Below, piece by piece: positions 52,023 through 60,555 of a DNA stretch of 64,000 bases. The DNA is taken from the NCBI RefSeq assembly GCF_002863225.1, contig NZ_PKEK01000065.1, positions 33,517-97,516 of the forward strand, in the 5' to 3' direction. Source of the DNA: Mycobacterium sp. (lineage in GTDB: Bacteria; Actinomycetota; Actinomycetes; Mycobacteriales; Mycobacteriaceae). Both the position numbers and the translations under genes were made by a program. Positions within the stretch are counted from its first letter, which is position 1. Each line of letters starts with the position of its first letter. The notes below the pieces were generated by a model, which worked only from the letters and a program-made list of their open reading frames with translations, was not told the origin of the DNA and made no database searches.

Positions 52023-52816
52023 CGCACCGTGATCCCTTCTGCGGCCATGGCTTCCTTGACCTGACCGATGGTCAGCTGCCGGAAGTGAAATACGCTGGCG
52101 GCCAACACCGCATCGGCCCCGGCCTCGACGGCGGGTGCGAAATGCGCCACCGCTCCGGCGCCGCCACTGGCGATCACCGGCACGGTCACCGCGGCGCGCA
52201 CGGCCCGCAGCATGGCCAGGTCGAACCCGGCCCGGGTGCCGTCGGCGTCCATCGAATTGAGCAGGATCTCCCCCACCCCCAGGTCGGCGCCCCGGGCCGC
52301 CCACTCGACGGCGTCGATGCCGGTGCCACGCCGTCCGCCGTGGGTGGTCACTTCCCAGCCCGACGGAGTGGGCTCCGATCCGGCCGGCACGGTACGGGCG
52401 TCGACCGACAGCACAATGCACTGCGAACCGAACTGGTTGGCCATCTCGGCCAACAAGTCCGGTCGCGCGATGGCCGCGGTGTTGATCGAGACCTTGTCCG
52501 CGCCGGCGCGCAGCAAGACGTCGACATCGGCAACCGTGCGTACACCCCCGCCAACGGTGAGCGGGATGAAGACCTGCTCGGCGGTGTGGCGCACCACTTC
52601 GAGCATGGTGGTACGACCCGACGACGAGGCGGTGACATCGAGGAAGGTCAGCTCATCGGCACCTTCGGCGTCGTACGCGGCCGCCAGTTCCACGGGATCG
52701 CCGGCGTCTCGCAGATTCTCGAAGTTGACACCTTTGACCACCCGGCCGTCGTCGACGTCCAGACACGGAATGACCCGCACCGCAAGGCTTGTGCCGGACC
52801 GAGATTCAGTACTCAT
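52019..52816 (-). CDS. hisF: imidazole glycerol phosphate synthase, cyclase subunit
   Basis: With HisH converts PRFAR and glutamine-derived ammonia to IGP and AICAR. 265 residues, (beta/alpha)8 barrel. Catalytic Asp in VIPCLDVDDGRVVKG (near residue 19) and in IVLSVDART; GGG phosphate loop in PLTVGGGVRT. It starts 11 bases inside the end of the IMPase gene, so coupled to it. Confidence 0.97.
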   Translation of the reverse strand: MSTESRSGTSLAVRVIPCLDVDDGRVVKGVNFENLRDAGDPVELAAAYDAEGADELTFLDVTASSSGRTTMLEVVRHTAEQVFIPLTVGGGVRTVADVDVLLRAGADKVSINTAAIARPDLLAEMANQFGSQCIVLSVDARTVPAGSEPTPSGWEVTTHGGRRGTGIDAVEWAARGADLGVGEILLNSMDADGTRAGFDLAMLRAVRAAVTVPVIASGGAGAVAHFAPAVEAGADAVLAASVFHFRQLTIGQVKEAMAAEGITVR

Positions 52817-53606
52817 CGGGACGTCCTACGCGGCGCAACATCTCGAGCAGCTGATCGTGGACACCGGGAGCGGCGGCCAGCGCCGAACGCGAATCTGGTG
52901 TCCACTGCTCCCCGGCGAGGTTCGTGACCACACCTCCCGCGGCGCGCACCAGAGCCACACCGGCCGCGTGATCCCACACGTGGTCGCCGAAACTGATCGA
53001 ACCGCCGAGGATTCCGTCTGCGACGTAGGCCAGATCGATGCCGGTGGCACCGTGCATACGCATCCGCGACGACACCCGGCTCAGTTCCTCGAGGACCGCC
53101 ACCCGGTACCGGCCGGGAAACCGGCCGCGCGAGTCGGCGCTGAATGTGCCGACGCCGATGATCGAGGCGGTGAGATCGGTCTGCTTCAGGGTCGGTTGCG
53201 GCACACCGTTTTTCATCAACGGGCCGCCGGCCACCGCGGCGTAGCGCTCGTTCATGAACGGCAGCCAGGTCAGCCCCGCCACCGGCTCACCGTCGTGAAG
53301 CAGGCCCAGCAGAATCGCGGCCATCGGCGATCCTGCCGCGTAGTTGAACGTGCCGTCCACGGGATCGAGCACCCAGACCCATTCCGAGTCGAGGTCCGCG
53401 CCACCGAACTCCTCACCGTGCACCGGAATTCCGGTCGCCGAGGTCAGCGCGGCGACCACCTCCCGCTCGATCGCCAGATCGACTTTGGTGGCGAAATCGT
53501 CCCCGCGCTTGCTGACCGCCGAGTCAGCCCGGTGCCCGGCCACGAACGGCCTGGCGGAGGCGTCGAGGATCGCCGACGCCTCGGCCACCAGCGCATCGAG
53601 ATCCAT
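52806..53606 (-). CDS. impA: inositol-monophosphatase-family phosphatase (impA / HisN-like)
   Basis: Mg-dependent sugar-phosphate phosphatase of 266 residues. Metal motifs GEEFGG, DPVDGTFNY and a late DHAAGVAL (Asp of motif 3) are intact. In this place in the his operon (Rv1604) it may act as the histidinol-phosphate phosphatase or on inositol phosphate; literature attributes inositol phosphatase activity to the family and histidinol-P activity to a different HisN gene, so the substrate is open. Seven bases after priA, overlapping hisF. Confidence 0.85.
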   Translation of the reverse strand: MDLDALVAEASAILDASARPFVAGHRADSAVSKRGDDFATKVDLAIEREVVAALTSATGIPVHGEEFGGADLDSEWVWVLDPVDGTFNYAAGSPMAAILLGLLHDGEPVAGLTWLPFMNERYAAVAGGPLMKNGVPQPTLKQTDLTASIIGVGTFSADSRGRFPGRYRVAVLEELSRVSSRMRMHGATGIDLAYVADGILGGSISFGDHVWDHAAGVALVRAAGGVVTNLAGEQWTPDSRSALAAAPGVHDQLLEMLRRVGRPDEY

Positions 53607-53613
53607 TGCAGCC

Positions 53614-54348
53614 CTAGCCTGCTACCGCCGCAAGCGCCTGCGGCAAAGTGAAGCGGCCGGCGTAGAGCGCCTTGCCGACGATGGCGCCCTCGACCCCGCT
53701 GTCGGTCAGGGTCGCGATGGCACGTAAATCGTCGAGGCTCGACACCCCGCCGGAGGCGATCACGGGAATGTCGGTGCGGTCGGCGACGGCTCGCAGCAAG
53801 TCGAGGTTCGGCCCGGTCAAGGTGCCGTCCTTGGTGACATCGGTGACGACAAAGCGCGAACATCCCTCGCCGTCAAGGCGATCCAGCACTTCCCAGAAGT
53901 CGCCGCCGTCGGTCTCCCAGCCGCGGCCGCGGAGCCGGTGGTCGCCGTCGAGGATCTGCACGTCCAGACCGACCGCGACCTTGTCGCCGTGCTCCGCGAT
54001 CGCTTTGGCGCACCACTGCGGGTGCTCCAGAGCGGCGGTCCCGACATTGACCCGCGCACACCCGGTCGCCAACGCGGCGGACAACGAGTCGTCGTCGCGG
54101 ATGCCGCCGGACAATTCGACCTTGACGTCCAGTTTCCCCACGACCTCGGCGAGCAGTTCGCGATTGGAGCCGCGACCGAACGCCGCGTCCAGATCCACCA
54201 GGTGCACCCATTCGGCACCGTCGCGCTGCCAGCCCAACGCGGCATCGAGCGCCGAGCCGTACTCGGTCTCGCTACCGGCCTTGCCCTGCACCAGGCGAAC
54301 AGCCCGCCCCTCGACCACGTCGACGGCGGGCAACAAAATCAGCGACAC
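53614..54348 (-). CDS. priA: bifunctional HisA/TrpF isomerase PriA
   Basis: One barrel isomerises both ProFAR (histidine) and PRA (tryptophan). 244 residues. Catalytic Asp in LLPAVDVVEGRAVRL (near residue 9) and in FVVTDVTKDGTLTGPN (near residue 172). The dual role is known for actinobacteria and explains the absence of trpF in this window's trp operon. The start GTG at 54346-54348 lies one base after the hisH stop; the in-frame TTG at 54363 is inside hisH and less likely. Confidence 0.95.
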   Translation of the reverse strand: MSLILLPAVDVVEGRAVRLVQGKAGSETEYGSALDAALGWQRDGAEWVHLVDLDAAFGRGSNRELLAEVVGKLDVKVELSGGIRDDDSLSAALATGCARVNVGTAALEHPQWCAKAIAEHGDKVAVGLDVQILDGDHRLRGRGWETDGGDFWEVLDRLDGEGCSRFVVTDVTKDGTLTGPNLDLLRAVADRTDIPVIASGGVSSLDDLRAIATLTDSGVEGAIVGKALYAGRFTLPQALAAVAG

Positions 54349-54349
54349 G

Positions 54350-54982
54350 TCACAACCCTTCAACCCAATTGCTCAACACAGCCGCCCCGGCGTCCCCGCT
54401 CTTCTCCGGGTGAAATTGGGTGGCGGCCAACGGTCCGTCCTCGACTGCAGCCAGAAAAGGCGCCCCATGTGTCGCCCACGTCAGCTGCGCATCGGCGTCG
54501 CCGGGCCACTGCTGTGCGGCGTAGGAATGCACGAAGTAGAACCGGGTGTCGGCATCGAGACCCTTGAACAGCGCGCTGCCCGGTGCGGCCGACACCACGT
54601 TCCAGCCCATGTGCGGGATCACCGGCGCATTCAACCGGGTGACCGCTCCCGGCCACTGCCCGCAGCCGGTGCTCTCCACGCCGAATTCGACACCGCGAGC
54701 GAACAAGATCTGCATACCGACGCACACCCCCAGCACCGGTCGTCCAGCCGCGACCCGTTCGGCGATCACCCGCTGGCCGTTGATCTCGCGCAGCCCGGTC
54801 ATGCAGGCTTCGAAGGCACCGACACCCGGCACCACCAGACCATCGGCCGCGGCCGCCTTGTCGAGATCGGCGGTCACCTCGACCTCGGCGCCGACGCGTT
54901 GCAGCGCGCGTTGCGCCGATCGCAGGTTACCCGAGCCGTAGTCCAACACCACAACCGTTTTCCGGCGGGAAAGTGCTGTCAC
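54350..54982 (-). CDS. hisH: imidazole glycerol phosphate synthase, glutamine amidotransferase subunit
   Basis: Supplies ammonia from glutamine to HisF. 210 residues, class I amidotransferase: nucleophile Cys in LGVCVGMQILF (near residue 87), catalytic His-Glu in ATQFHPEKSG. Start GTG at 54980-54982 overlaps the hisB stop (GTGA). Confidence 0.96.
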   Translation of the reverse strand: MTALSRRKTVVVLDYGSGNLRSAQRALQRVGAEVEVTADLDKAAAADGLVVPGVGAFEACMTGLREINGQRVIAERVAAGRPVLGVCVGMQILFARGVEFGVESTGCGQWPGAVTRLNAPVIPHMGWNVVSAAPGSALFKGLDADTRFYFVHSYAAQQWPGDADAQLTWATHGAPFLAAVEDGPLAATQFHPEKSGDAGAAVLSNWVEGL

Positions 54983-55593
54983 AGAGCACCTTTGGTCGAC
55001 GGCACGCCGGACACCCGTGGGTCGGACTCGACCGCCTGCCGTAGGGCCCGGGCGACCGCCTTGTACTGCGCTTCGGTGATGTGGTGTGGGTCGCGCCCGT
55101 AGAGCACCCGAACGTGCAACGCGATGCGTGCGTTGTTGGCGAGCGTCTCGAACACGTGCCGGTTGATCACGGTGTGATACGGCACCGAGCTACCCGCGAT
55201 TGTGGTGTGCCGCAGGTGATCCGGCTCACCGGTGTGCACGCAGTACGGTCGGCCCGAGACGTCGACGATGGCGTGGGCCAGCGTCTCGTCCATCGGGATG
55301 AACGCATCACCGAACCGGCGGATGCCCTTCTTGTCGCCGAGCGCCTCACCGAGCGCCTGACCGAGCACGATCGCGGTGTCCTCGATGGTGTGATGCCCTT
55401 CGATCTCGACGTCGCCCTTGGCGCGCACCGTGAGGTCGAAGCTGGCATGGCTGCCCAAGGCGTGCAACATGTGGTCGTAGAACGGGACACCGGTATCGAT
55501 GTCGACGTTGCCGGTGCCGTCGAGGTCGAGCTCGACGACGATCTCGGACTCTTTGGTGATGCGCTCGACGCGTGCGCGGCGGCCGGCGGTCAT
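54979..55593 (-). CDS. hisB: imidazoleglycerol-phosphate dehydratase
   Basis: Dehydrates IGP to imidazole acetol phosphate. 204 residues, monofunctional. The two Mn-binding repeats are present: DHMLHALGSHASFDL with EGHHTIEDTAIVLG, and SVPYHTVINRHVFETL with ITEAQYKAVARALR. The herbicide target site fold. ATG overlaps the hisC stop (ATGA). Confidence 0.97.
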   Translation of the reverse strand: MTAGRRARVERITKESEIVVELDLDGTGNVDIDTGVPFYDHMLHALGSHASFDLTVRAKGDVEIEGHHTIEDTAIVLGQALGEALGDKKGIRRFGDAFIPMDETLAHAIVDVSGRPYCVHTGEPDHLRHTTIAGSSVPYHTVINRHVFETLANNARIALHVRVLYGRDPHHITEAQYKAVARALRQAVESDPRVSGVPSTKGAL

Positions 55594-56714
55594 GACGCTC
55601 CTAAGGGCTGGGCCAGTTCGGTGGCAGCCAGGTCTGCGCTGGCCGACAGGAATGCATCGTTCTCCGCGGCCAGCCCGATCGTGGTGCGTAGGTGCCCGGG
55701 GATGCCGACGTCGCGGATCAGCACCCCGGCATCGAGGTAACGCCGCCAGGTCGCCGCTGCGTCGGCGAACAGTCCGAACAGCACGAAGTTGGAATCACTC
55801 GGCACCACCTGAAAACCCATGGCGCTCAACGCCGACACCACCCGTTCCCGCTCGGCGATCAGCGTCGCGACGCTGCCCAGCGTGTCGTCGGCGTGCCGCA
55901 ATGCGGCCCGCGCCGCGGCCTGGGTGACCACAGACAGGTGGTAGGGCAACCGCACCAGCAGCATCGCGTCGATCACCGCCGGGGTTGCGACCAGGTAGCC
56001 CAGCCGGCCGCCGGCGAAGGCGAACGCCTTGCTCATCGTGCGGCTGACGATCAACTTCGTCGGGTACTCCTCGATCAGCGCGACCGCGCTGGGCTGCGCG
56101 GAGAACTCGCCGTAGGCCTCGTCGACGATCACAATCCCGGCAGCGGCATCCAACAACCGACGCAGGTCGGCGAGCGAAATGCTTTGTCCGGTCGGGTTGT
56201 TCGGGCTCGTCACAAAAACGACGTCAGGCCGATGCTCGATGATCGCGGCCACCGCGGCGTCCGCTTCAAGGCTGAAGTCGTCCGCCCGCGGTGCGGTGAG
56301 CCATTCGGTGTGAGTGCTCTCGGAGATGATCGGATGCATCGAATACGACGGCACGAAGCCCAGCGCGCTGCGACCCGGTCCCCCGAAGGCCTGCAGCAGT
56401 TGTTGCAGGATCTCGTTGGATCCGTTTGCCGCCCAGAGATTGTCGACGCTCAAGCGAACCCCGGTTTGAGCGGTGAGGTAGGCGGCCAGATCGGCGCGCA
56501 ACTCCACCGCGTCGCGGTCCGGGTAGCGATTCAAATCGGCCGCCGCCTCGCGTACCGACGCGACGACGTCGTCGACGAGGGCCTGACTCGGCGGGTGCGG
56601 ATTCTCGTTGGTATTCAACCGAACTGGGACATCCAGCTGCGGCGCCCCATAGGGGGATTTGCCGCGCAGGTCATGGCGCAGCGGCAGGTCTTCGAGCGAC
56701 GGGCGGTTCGTCAT
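55590..56714 (-). CDS. hisC: histidinol-phosphate aminotransferase
   Basis: PLP aminotransferase forming histidinol phosphate. 374 residues. PLP Lys in SRTMSKAFAFAG (near residue 232), RLNTNENPHPPS near the N-terminus, SPNNPTGQSIS, and DEAYGEFS. ATG at 56712-56714 overlaps the hisD stop. The track of open frame continuing to 57683 is antisense-free reading inside hisD and is not HisC. Confidence 0.97.
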   Translation of the reverse strand: MTNRPSLEDLPLRHDLRGKSPYGAPQLDVPVRLNTNENPHPPSQALVDDVVASVREAAADLNRYPDRDAVELRADLAAYLTAQTGVRLSVDNLWAANGSNEILQQLLQAFGGPGRSALGFVPSYSMHPIISESTHTEWLTAPRADDFSLEADAAVAAIIEHRPDVVFVTSPNNPTGQSISLADLRRLLDAAAGIVIVDEAYGEFSAQPSAVALIEEYPTKLIVSRTMSKAFAFAGGRLGYLVATPAVIDAMLLVRLPYHLSVVTQAAARAALRHADDTLGSVATLIAERERVVSALSAMGFQVVPSDSNFVLFGLFADAAATWRRYLDAGVLIRDVGIPGHLRTTIGLAAENDAFLSASADLAATELAQPLGAS

Positions 56715-58036
56715 TGCGCGAACCTCCGGCGTACCGCCTCGCCGTGGGCGGGCAGGTCTTCTGCGGTTGCGAGGGTGATCACGTGTCCCGACACGTCTTT
56801 GAGTGCCGCTTCGGTGTAGTCGACGACGTGGATCCCGCGCAGGAAGGTCTGCACCGACAGGCCGCTGGAGTGCGCGGCGCTGCCGGCGGTCGGCAGCACG
56901 TGGTTGGAGCCGGCGCAGTAGTCGCCGAGGCTCACGGGTGAGTACGCGCCGACGAAAATCGCTCCGGCCGAACGGATCTGCGCGGCGACCTTGTCCGAGT
57001 TGGCGGTCTGGATCTCCAGGTGCTCGGCGGCGTAGGCGTTGACGGTGCGAATGCCGGCGTCGAGGTCGTCGACCAGGATGATGGCCGATTGCCGGCCGGC
57101 CAGCGCGGTGGTCACCCGCTGCCGGTGGACCGTCGTCTCCAGCTGCGCGGTCAGCGCGGCGTCGGTGGCCTCGGCAAGCGCAAGGCTGGGCGTCACCAAC
57201 ACGCTGGCCGCCATCTCGTCGTGTTCGGCCTGGCTGATCAGGTCGGCGGCGACGTGCTGCGGGTCGGCCGTGTCGTCGGCCAGAATCGCGATCTCCGTGG
57301 GGCCGGCTTCGGCGTCGATGCCGACCCGCGACCGGCAGAGCCGCTTGGCCGCAGTGACGTAGATGTTCCCCGGACCGGTCACCATGTCGACCGGCGCCAA
57401 CTCGGCGCCGTCGGTGTCGACGCCGCCGTAGGCCATCAGGGCGACCGCCTGGGCACCGCCGACCGCCCACACCTCGTCGACGCCGAGCAGTCGCGCGGCG
57501 GCCAGAATCGTCGGGTGCGGCAGGCCTTTGAACCTGCCCTGCGACCGGGCCTGCGGCGGGCTGGCCACCACCAGCGAGCCGACTCCGGCGGCCTGCGCGG
57601 GCACCACGTTCATCACGACGCTCGACGGGTACACCGCACTGCCGCCAGGTACGTACAGCCCGACCCGCTCGACCGGCACCCACCGCTCGGTGACGGTGGC
57701 ACCCGGCCCCAGCGTCGTGGTGACATCCGATCGCCGCTGGTCGGCGTGCACCGCGCGGGTGCGCTCGATCACCACTTCCAGTGCCAGCCGGACGTCGCGG
57801 TCCAAGCCGGCCAGTGCGGCGTCCAATTCGCTACCGGGCACCCGCACCGTCGGCGGCCGAACTCCGTCCAGTGAATCGCCGTACTCCAGGGCGGCTTCGG
57901 CACCCCGGTCGGCGACCGCACTGACGATCGGGCGGACCGTCGACAGGGCGGCCTCCACGTCCACTCCGCCGCGGGGCAACGCCGCCCGCAGCCGGGCGAC
58001 GGACAAGTCAGCACCCCGCAGGTCGATACGCGCCAT
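56711..58036 (-). CDS. hisD: histidinol dehydrogenase
   Basis: Oxidises histidinol to histidine in two NAD-dependent steps with a zinc cofactor. 441 residues. VERVGLYVPGGSAVYPSSVV, GPGNIYVTAAKRLC, EAGPTEIAI, HDEMAASVLVTPS and GSNHVLPTAGSAAHSSGLS are the family landmarks. Start ATG 58036 (MARIDLRGADLS) is chosen; GTG/ATG alternatives at 58045 and 58054 would add 3-6 residues. First gene of an eight-gene operon hisD-C-B-H-priA-impA-F-I joined by overlaps. Confidence 0.97.
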   Translation of the reverse strand: MARIDLRGADLSVARLRAALPRGGVDVEAALSTVRPIVSAVADRGAEAALEYGDSLDGVRPPTVRVPGSELDAALAGLDRDVRLALEVVIERTRAVHADQRRSDVTTTLGPGATVTERWVPVERVGLYVPGGSAVYPSSVVMNVVPAQAAGVGSLVVASPPQARSQGRFKGLPHPTILAAARLLGVDEVWAVGGAQAVALMAYGGVDTDGAELAPVDMVTGPGNIYVTAAKRLCRSRVGIDAEAGPTEIAILADDTADPQHVAADLISQAEHDEMAASVLVTPSLALAEATDAALTAQLETTVHRQRVTTALAGRQSAIILVDDLDAGIRTVNAYAAEHLEIQTANSDKVAAQIRSAGAIFVGAYSPVSLGDYCAGSNHVLPTAGSAAHSSGLSVQTFLRGIHVVDYTEAALKDVSGHVITLATAEDLPAHGEAVRRRFAQ

Positions 58037-58123
58037 CACAGTCACATCGACCATTGTCCCAGAGCAGAGCAACTCCATATCGGACCGGTACATTGTCCGC
58101 ACACCGAACGAGAGGGAGTCACC

Positions 58124-58534
58124 ATGTCCGCGAAGGACCATCCCAACCACGTCCCGGGCGTTCCGATGCTTGTCCCGCCGGCCCTCGAGCGCTTTCAGAT
58201 CAAGTACTTCAATCCACTGGTCCGGCCGATCGCGCGCTACATCCCCGGTTTTTCGGTGATCAAGCATCGCGGTCGCAGCTCCGGCACGCCTTACGAGACC
58301 ATCGTCACCGCCTACACCAAAGGCAATGTGGTGGCCATCGGACTGATCCACGGAAAGACCAATTGGGTCAAGAACGTCCTGGCGGCCGGCGAAGCCGACC
58401 TGCACTTCATTCGCAAGAACGTCCACCTGGTCAACCCGCGCGTGCTGCCCGCCGGCAGCGACGGCACGGGCCTGCCGTTTCTGGCCAAGCGCCAGGTCGG
58501 CCGCGTCGGTGTCTTCGTCGCCGACATCGCCTGA
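58124..58534 (+). CDS. F420-type nitroreductase/FDOR-family protein (Rv1598c type)
   Basis: 136 residues of the deazaflavin-dependent nitroreductase (DDN/FDOR) split-barrel family: FQIKYFNPLVRPIARYIPGF, VIKHRGRSSGTPYETIV, KTNWVKNVLAAGE are typical. Members use reduced F420 on quinones or other substrates; this one's substrate is unknown. ATG at 58124 has AGAGGGAG upstream. Divergent from hisD with about 87 bases between starts, which must hold both promoters. Confidence 0.88.
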   Translation: MSAKDHPNHVPGVPMLVPPALERFQIKYFNPLVRPIARYIPGFSVIKHRGRSSGTPYETIVTAYTKGNVVAIGLIHGKTNWVKNVLAAGEADLHFIRKNVHLVNPRVLPAGSDGTGLPFLAKRQVGRVGVFVADIA

Positions 58535-58609
58535 CTCATCGCCACAAGATCGCGCTCAGGGCTGTGCATCTGGAGAATTCGCAGCCCTCACCGCTGTCTC
58601 GGGTCGGCA

Positions 58610-59638
58610 TCACGTCCTGGTGAAAACGGTCTTGCCGACCATCGTCGGCCAGGCCGCCGGCGCGTCCTCCCACGGCACGACACGCTCCACGATCGGCGAC
58701 AGGTCACACCCGCCGGCCAGCAGTTCCACAATCTGCGGGATGACGGCCCGCGCGCTGACCCGGCCGGTGGCAAAGCGCACACCTCGGGTGTAGGCCTGCA
58801 GCATCGGCACCTCGACGCTGGGCTGGTAGTAGATCCCGGTGTCGGTGCACACGCCGTCCGGCCATGTCGAGCGCAGCGTGGCCGAGAGCAGCTTCGGGTC
58901 GCCGGTGGTGTGCACGGTGACCGGGTACGGCTCCCACGACTTGTCCGGCCTGGCGATGTCGTGGACAGCTGCCCCGACCTTCTCCGCGGCCGCCAATCGG
59001 GTCGGGTCGGTGTCAACGTAATCAACGTGAAAGCCGAGTGCGACGGCCAGCGCTGCGGCATAGAGCCCGATCGACAGCCTGCCGATCACCAGGATGCGAC
59101 GATCCGCCGGGTCGAGATCGCCGAGCTCGGCGGCGAAAGGTCCCACCGCACGCCAGCCATCGGGGATGTTGTCCGACAGTGAGGCGACGGCGATCGGATC
59201 CACAGTCGCCGGTAGCCGGAACAGCATCGCATCGGCATACGGCACCAGGACCCGGTCCGACATGAAGCCGCCGCCGTCCAGACCGGCCAGTGCACCCAGC
59301 CCGTACATCGCCATCAAGGGCACCGAACCACAGGAACTGGTCACCCCGCGGCGGCACTCACGGCAGGCGCCACAGCTGATCTGGAACGGAACGACTACGC
59401 GGTCGCCCACGTTGACGCTCGCGACGTCGCTTCCGATGGCGACGACCTCGGCCAGACCCTCGTGCCCGACCGCATACCCGGGCGGCAGCGGCGCCGCTCC
59501 ACGCGCCACCGCGACGTCGAGGTCGCAGCACGCCACCTGAAGCGGCCGGACCAGCGCCTGCTGCGGCTGCGTTATCTCGGGATCAGGGACGTCGCGCCAG
59601 GCGTATCGGCCCACCTCCTCGAAGGTCAGCTGGCGCAT
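58610..59638 (-). CDS. zinc-dependent alcohol dehydrogenase (MDR family)
   Basis: 342-residue medium-chain dehydrogenase. Catalytic-zinc ligands lie in ACCDLDVAVARG (Cys) and GYAVGHEGLAEV (His-Glu); structural zinc is the four-cysteine set CGACRECRRGVTSSC. The Rossmann part is atypical: the usual GxGxxG reads VIGRLSIGLYA. Substrate unknown. The ATG begins directly after the nadC stop (59638/59639), so it is the fourth gene of a nadA-nadB-nadC operon. I do not recall this gene in the M. tuberculosis nad locus. Confidence 0.86.
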   Translation of the reverse strand: MRQLTFEEVGRYAWRDVPDPEITQPQQALVRPLQVACCDLDVAVARGAAPLPPGYAVGHEGLAEVVAIGSDVASVNVGDRVVVPFQISCGACRECRRGVTSSCGSVPLMAMYGLGALAGLDGGGFMSDRVLVPYADAMLFRLPATVDPIAVASLSDNIPDGWRAVGPFAAELGDLDPADRRILVIGRLSIGLYAAALAVALGFHVDYVDTDPTRLAAAEKVGAAVHDIARPDKSWEPYPVTVHTTGDPKLLSATLRSTWPDGVCTDTGIYYQPSVEVPMLQAYTRGVRFATGRVSARAVIPQIVELLAGGCDLSPIVERVVPWEDAPAAWPTMVGKTVFTRT

Positions 59639-60493
59639 CTACACGTCCAGGCCGATGTCGAGGACCCGCACCGAGTGGGTCAGTGCGCCGACCGCGAGAT
59701 AGTCGACGCCGGTCCCGGCGTACTCCGCCGCGGAATCGAGTGAAAGTCCGCCCGAGGACTCGAGTTTGGTAGCCGGGGCGCGACTGTCCCGACGCTGCAC
59801 CGCGATCTGGGTCTGCCAGACCGGGAAGTTGTCGAGCAACACCAATTCGGGCTTCTCGGCCAGGATCTCGTCGAGTTGTTCGAGCGAGTCGACCTCGACT
59901 TCGCAGGGCAGGTCGGGCGCGGCGGCCCGCACCGCGCGCAACGCCGCCACCACCGATCCCGCGGCGGCGACGTGGTTGTCCTTGATCAGCGCCGCGTCGC
60001 CGAGTCCCAGCCGGTGGTTGACGCCGCCGCCCACGCGCACCGCGTACTTCTGCAGGGTCCGAAGACCGGGCAGCGTCTTGCGGGTGTCGCGAATCTCGGC
60101 CTTCGTGCCGTCGACCGCGTCCACCCATGCCGCGGTAGCGGTGGCGATTCCGGACAAGTGGCACACCAGGTTCAGCAGCGTCCGCTCGGCCGTCAACAAG
60201 CCGTGCGTCGGGGCCGCTACCGTCAGCGCCGGGTCCCCGGGTTGCAGCCGGGCGCCGTCCTCGACCCGGTTGACGATCCGATAACCGTCGGCCCCGAGCA
60301 CCTCGTCGAGCACCAGGATGGCAATGTCCACCCCGGCGATCACACCGGGTTCGCGGGTGATCATCGACGCCGTGGTCGTCGCGCCGTCGGGCACGGTCGC
60401 GGAGGTGGTGATGTCCGGCCCGTAGCGCAGGTCCTCGTCCAGCGCGCGGGCGATGGTGGCTCGGGCCTCGAGAAGCTCACTCTCGGACAACAT
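59639..60493 (-). CDS. nadC: nicotinate-nucleotide pyrophosphorylase (quinolinate PRT)
   Basis: Makes nicotinate mononucleotide from quinolinate and PRPP. 284 residues. RTLLNLVCHLSGIAT, DTRKTLPGLRTLQKYAVRVGGG, and LGLGDAALIKDNHV hold the quinolinate- and PRPP-binding Arg/Lys residues. ATG 60493 lies 62 bases after nadB; the last base abuts the dehydrogenase gene. Confidence 0.96.
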   Translation of the reverse strand: MLSESELLEARATIARALDEDLRYGPDITTSATVPDGATTTASMITREPGVIAGVDIAILVLDEVLGADGYRIVNRVEDGARLQPGDPALTVAAPTHGLLTAERTLLNLVCHLSGIATATAAWVDAVDGTKAEIRDTRKTLPGLRTLQKYAVRVGGGVNHRLGLGDAALIKDNHVAAAGSVVAALRAVRAAAPDLPCEVEVDSLEQLDEILAEKPELVLLDNFPVWQTQIAVQRRDSRAPATKLESSGGLSLDSAAEYAGTGVDYLAVGALTHSVRVLDIGLDV

Positions 60494-60555
60494 CGCGAAG
60501 CTCCTCCTGCTCGATGTTCATCACGGTCAGGTGCTCCACACCGTTGCCCGGCCGG

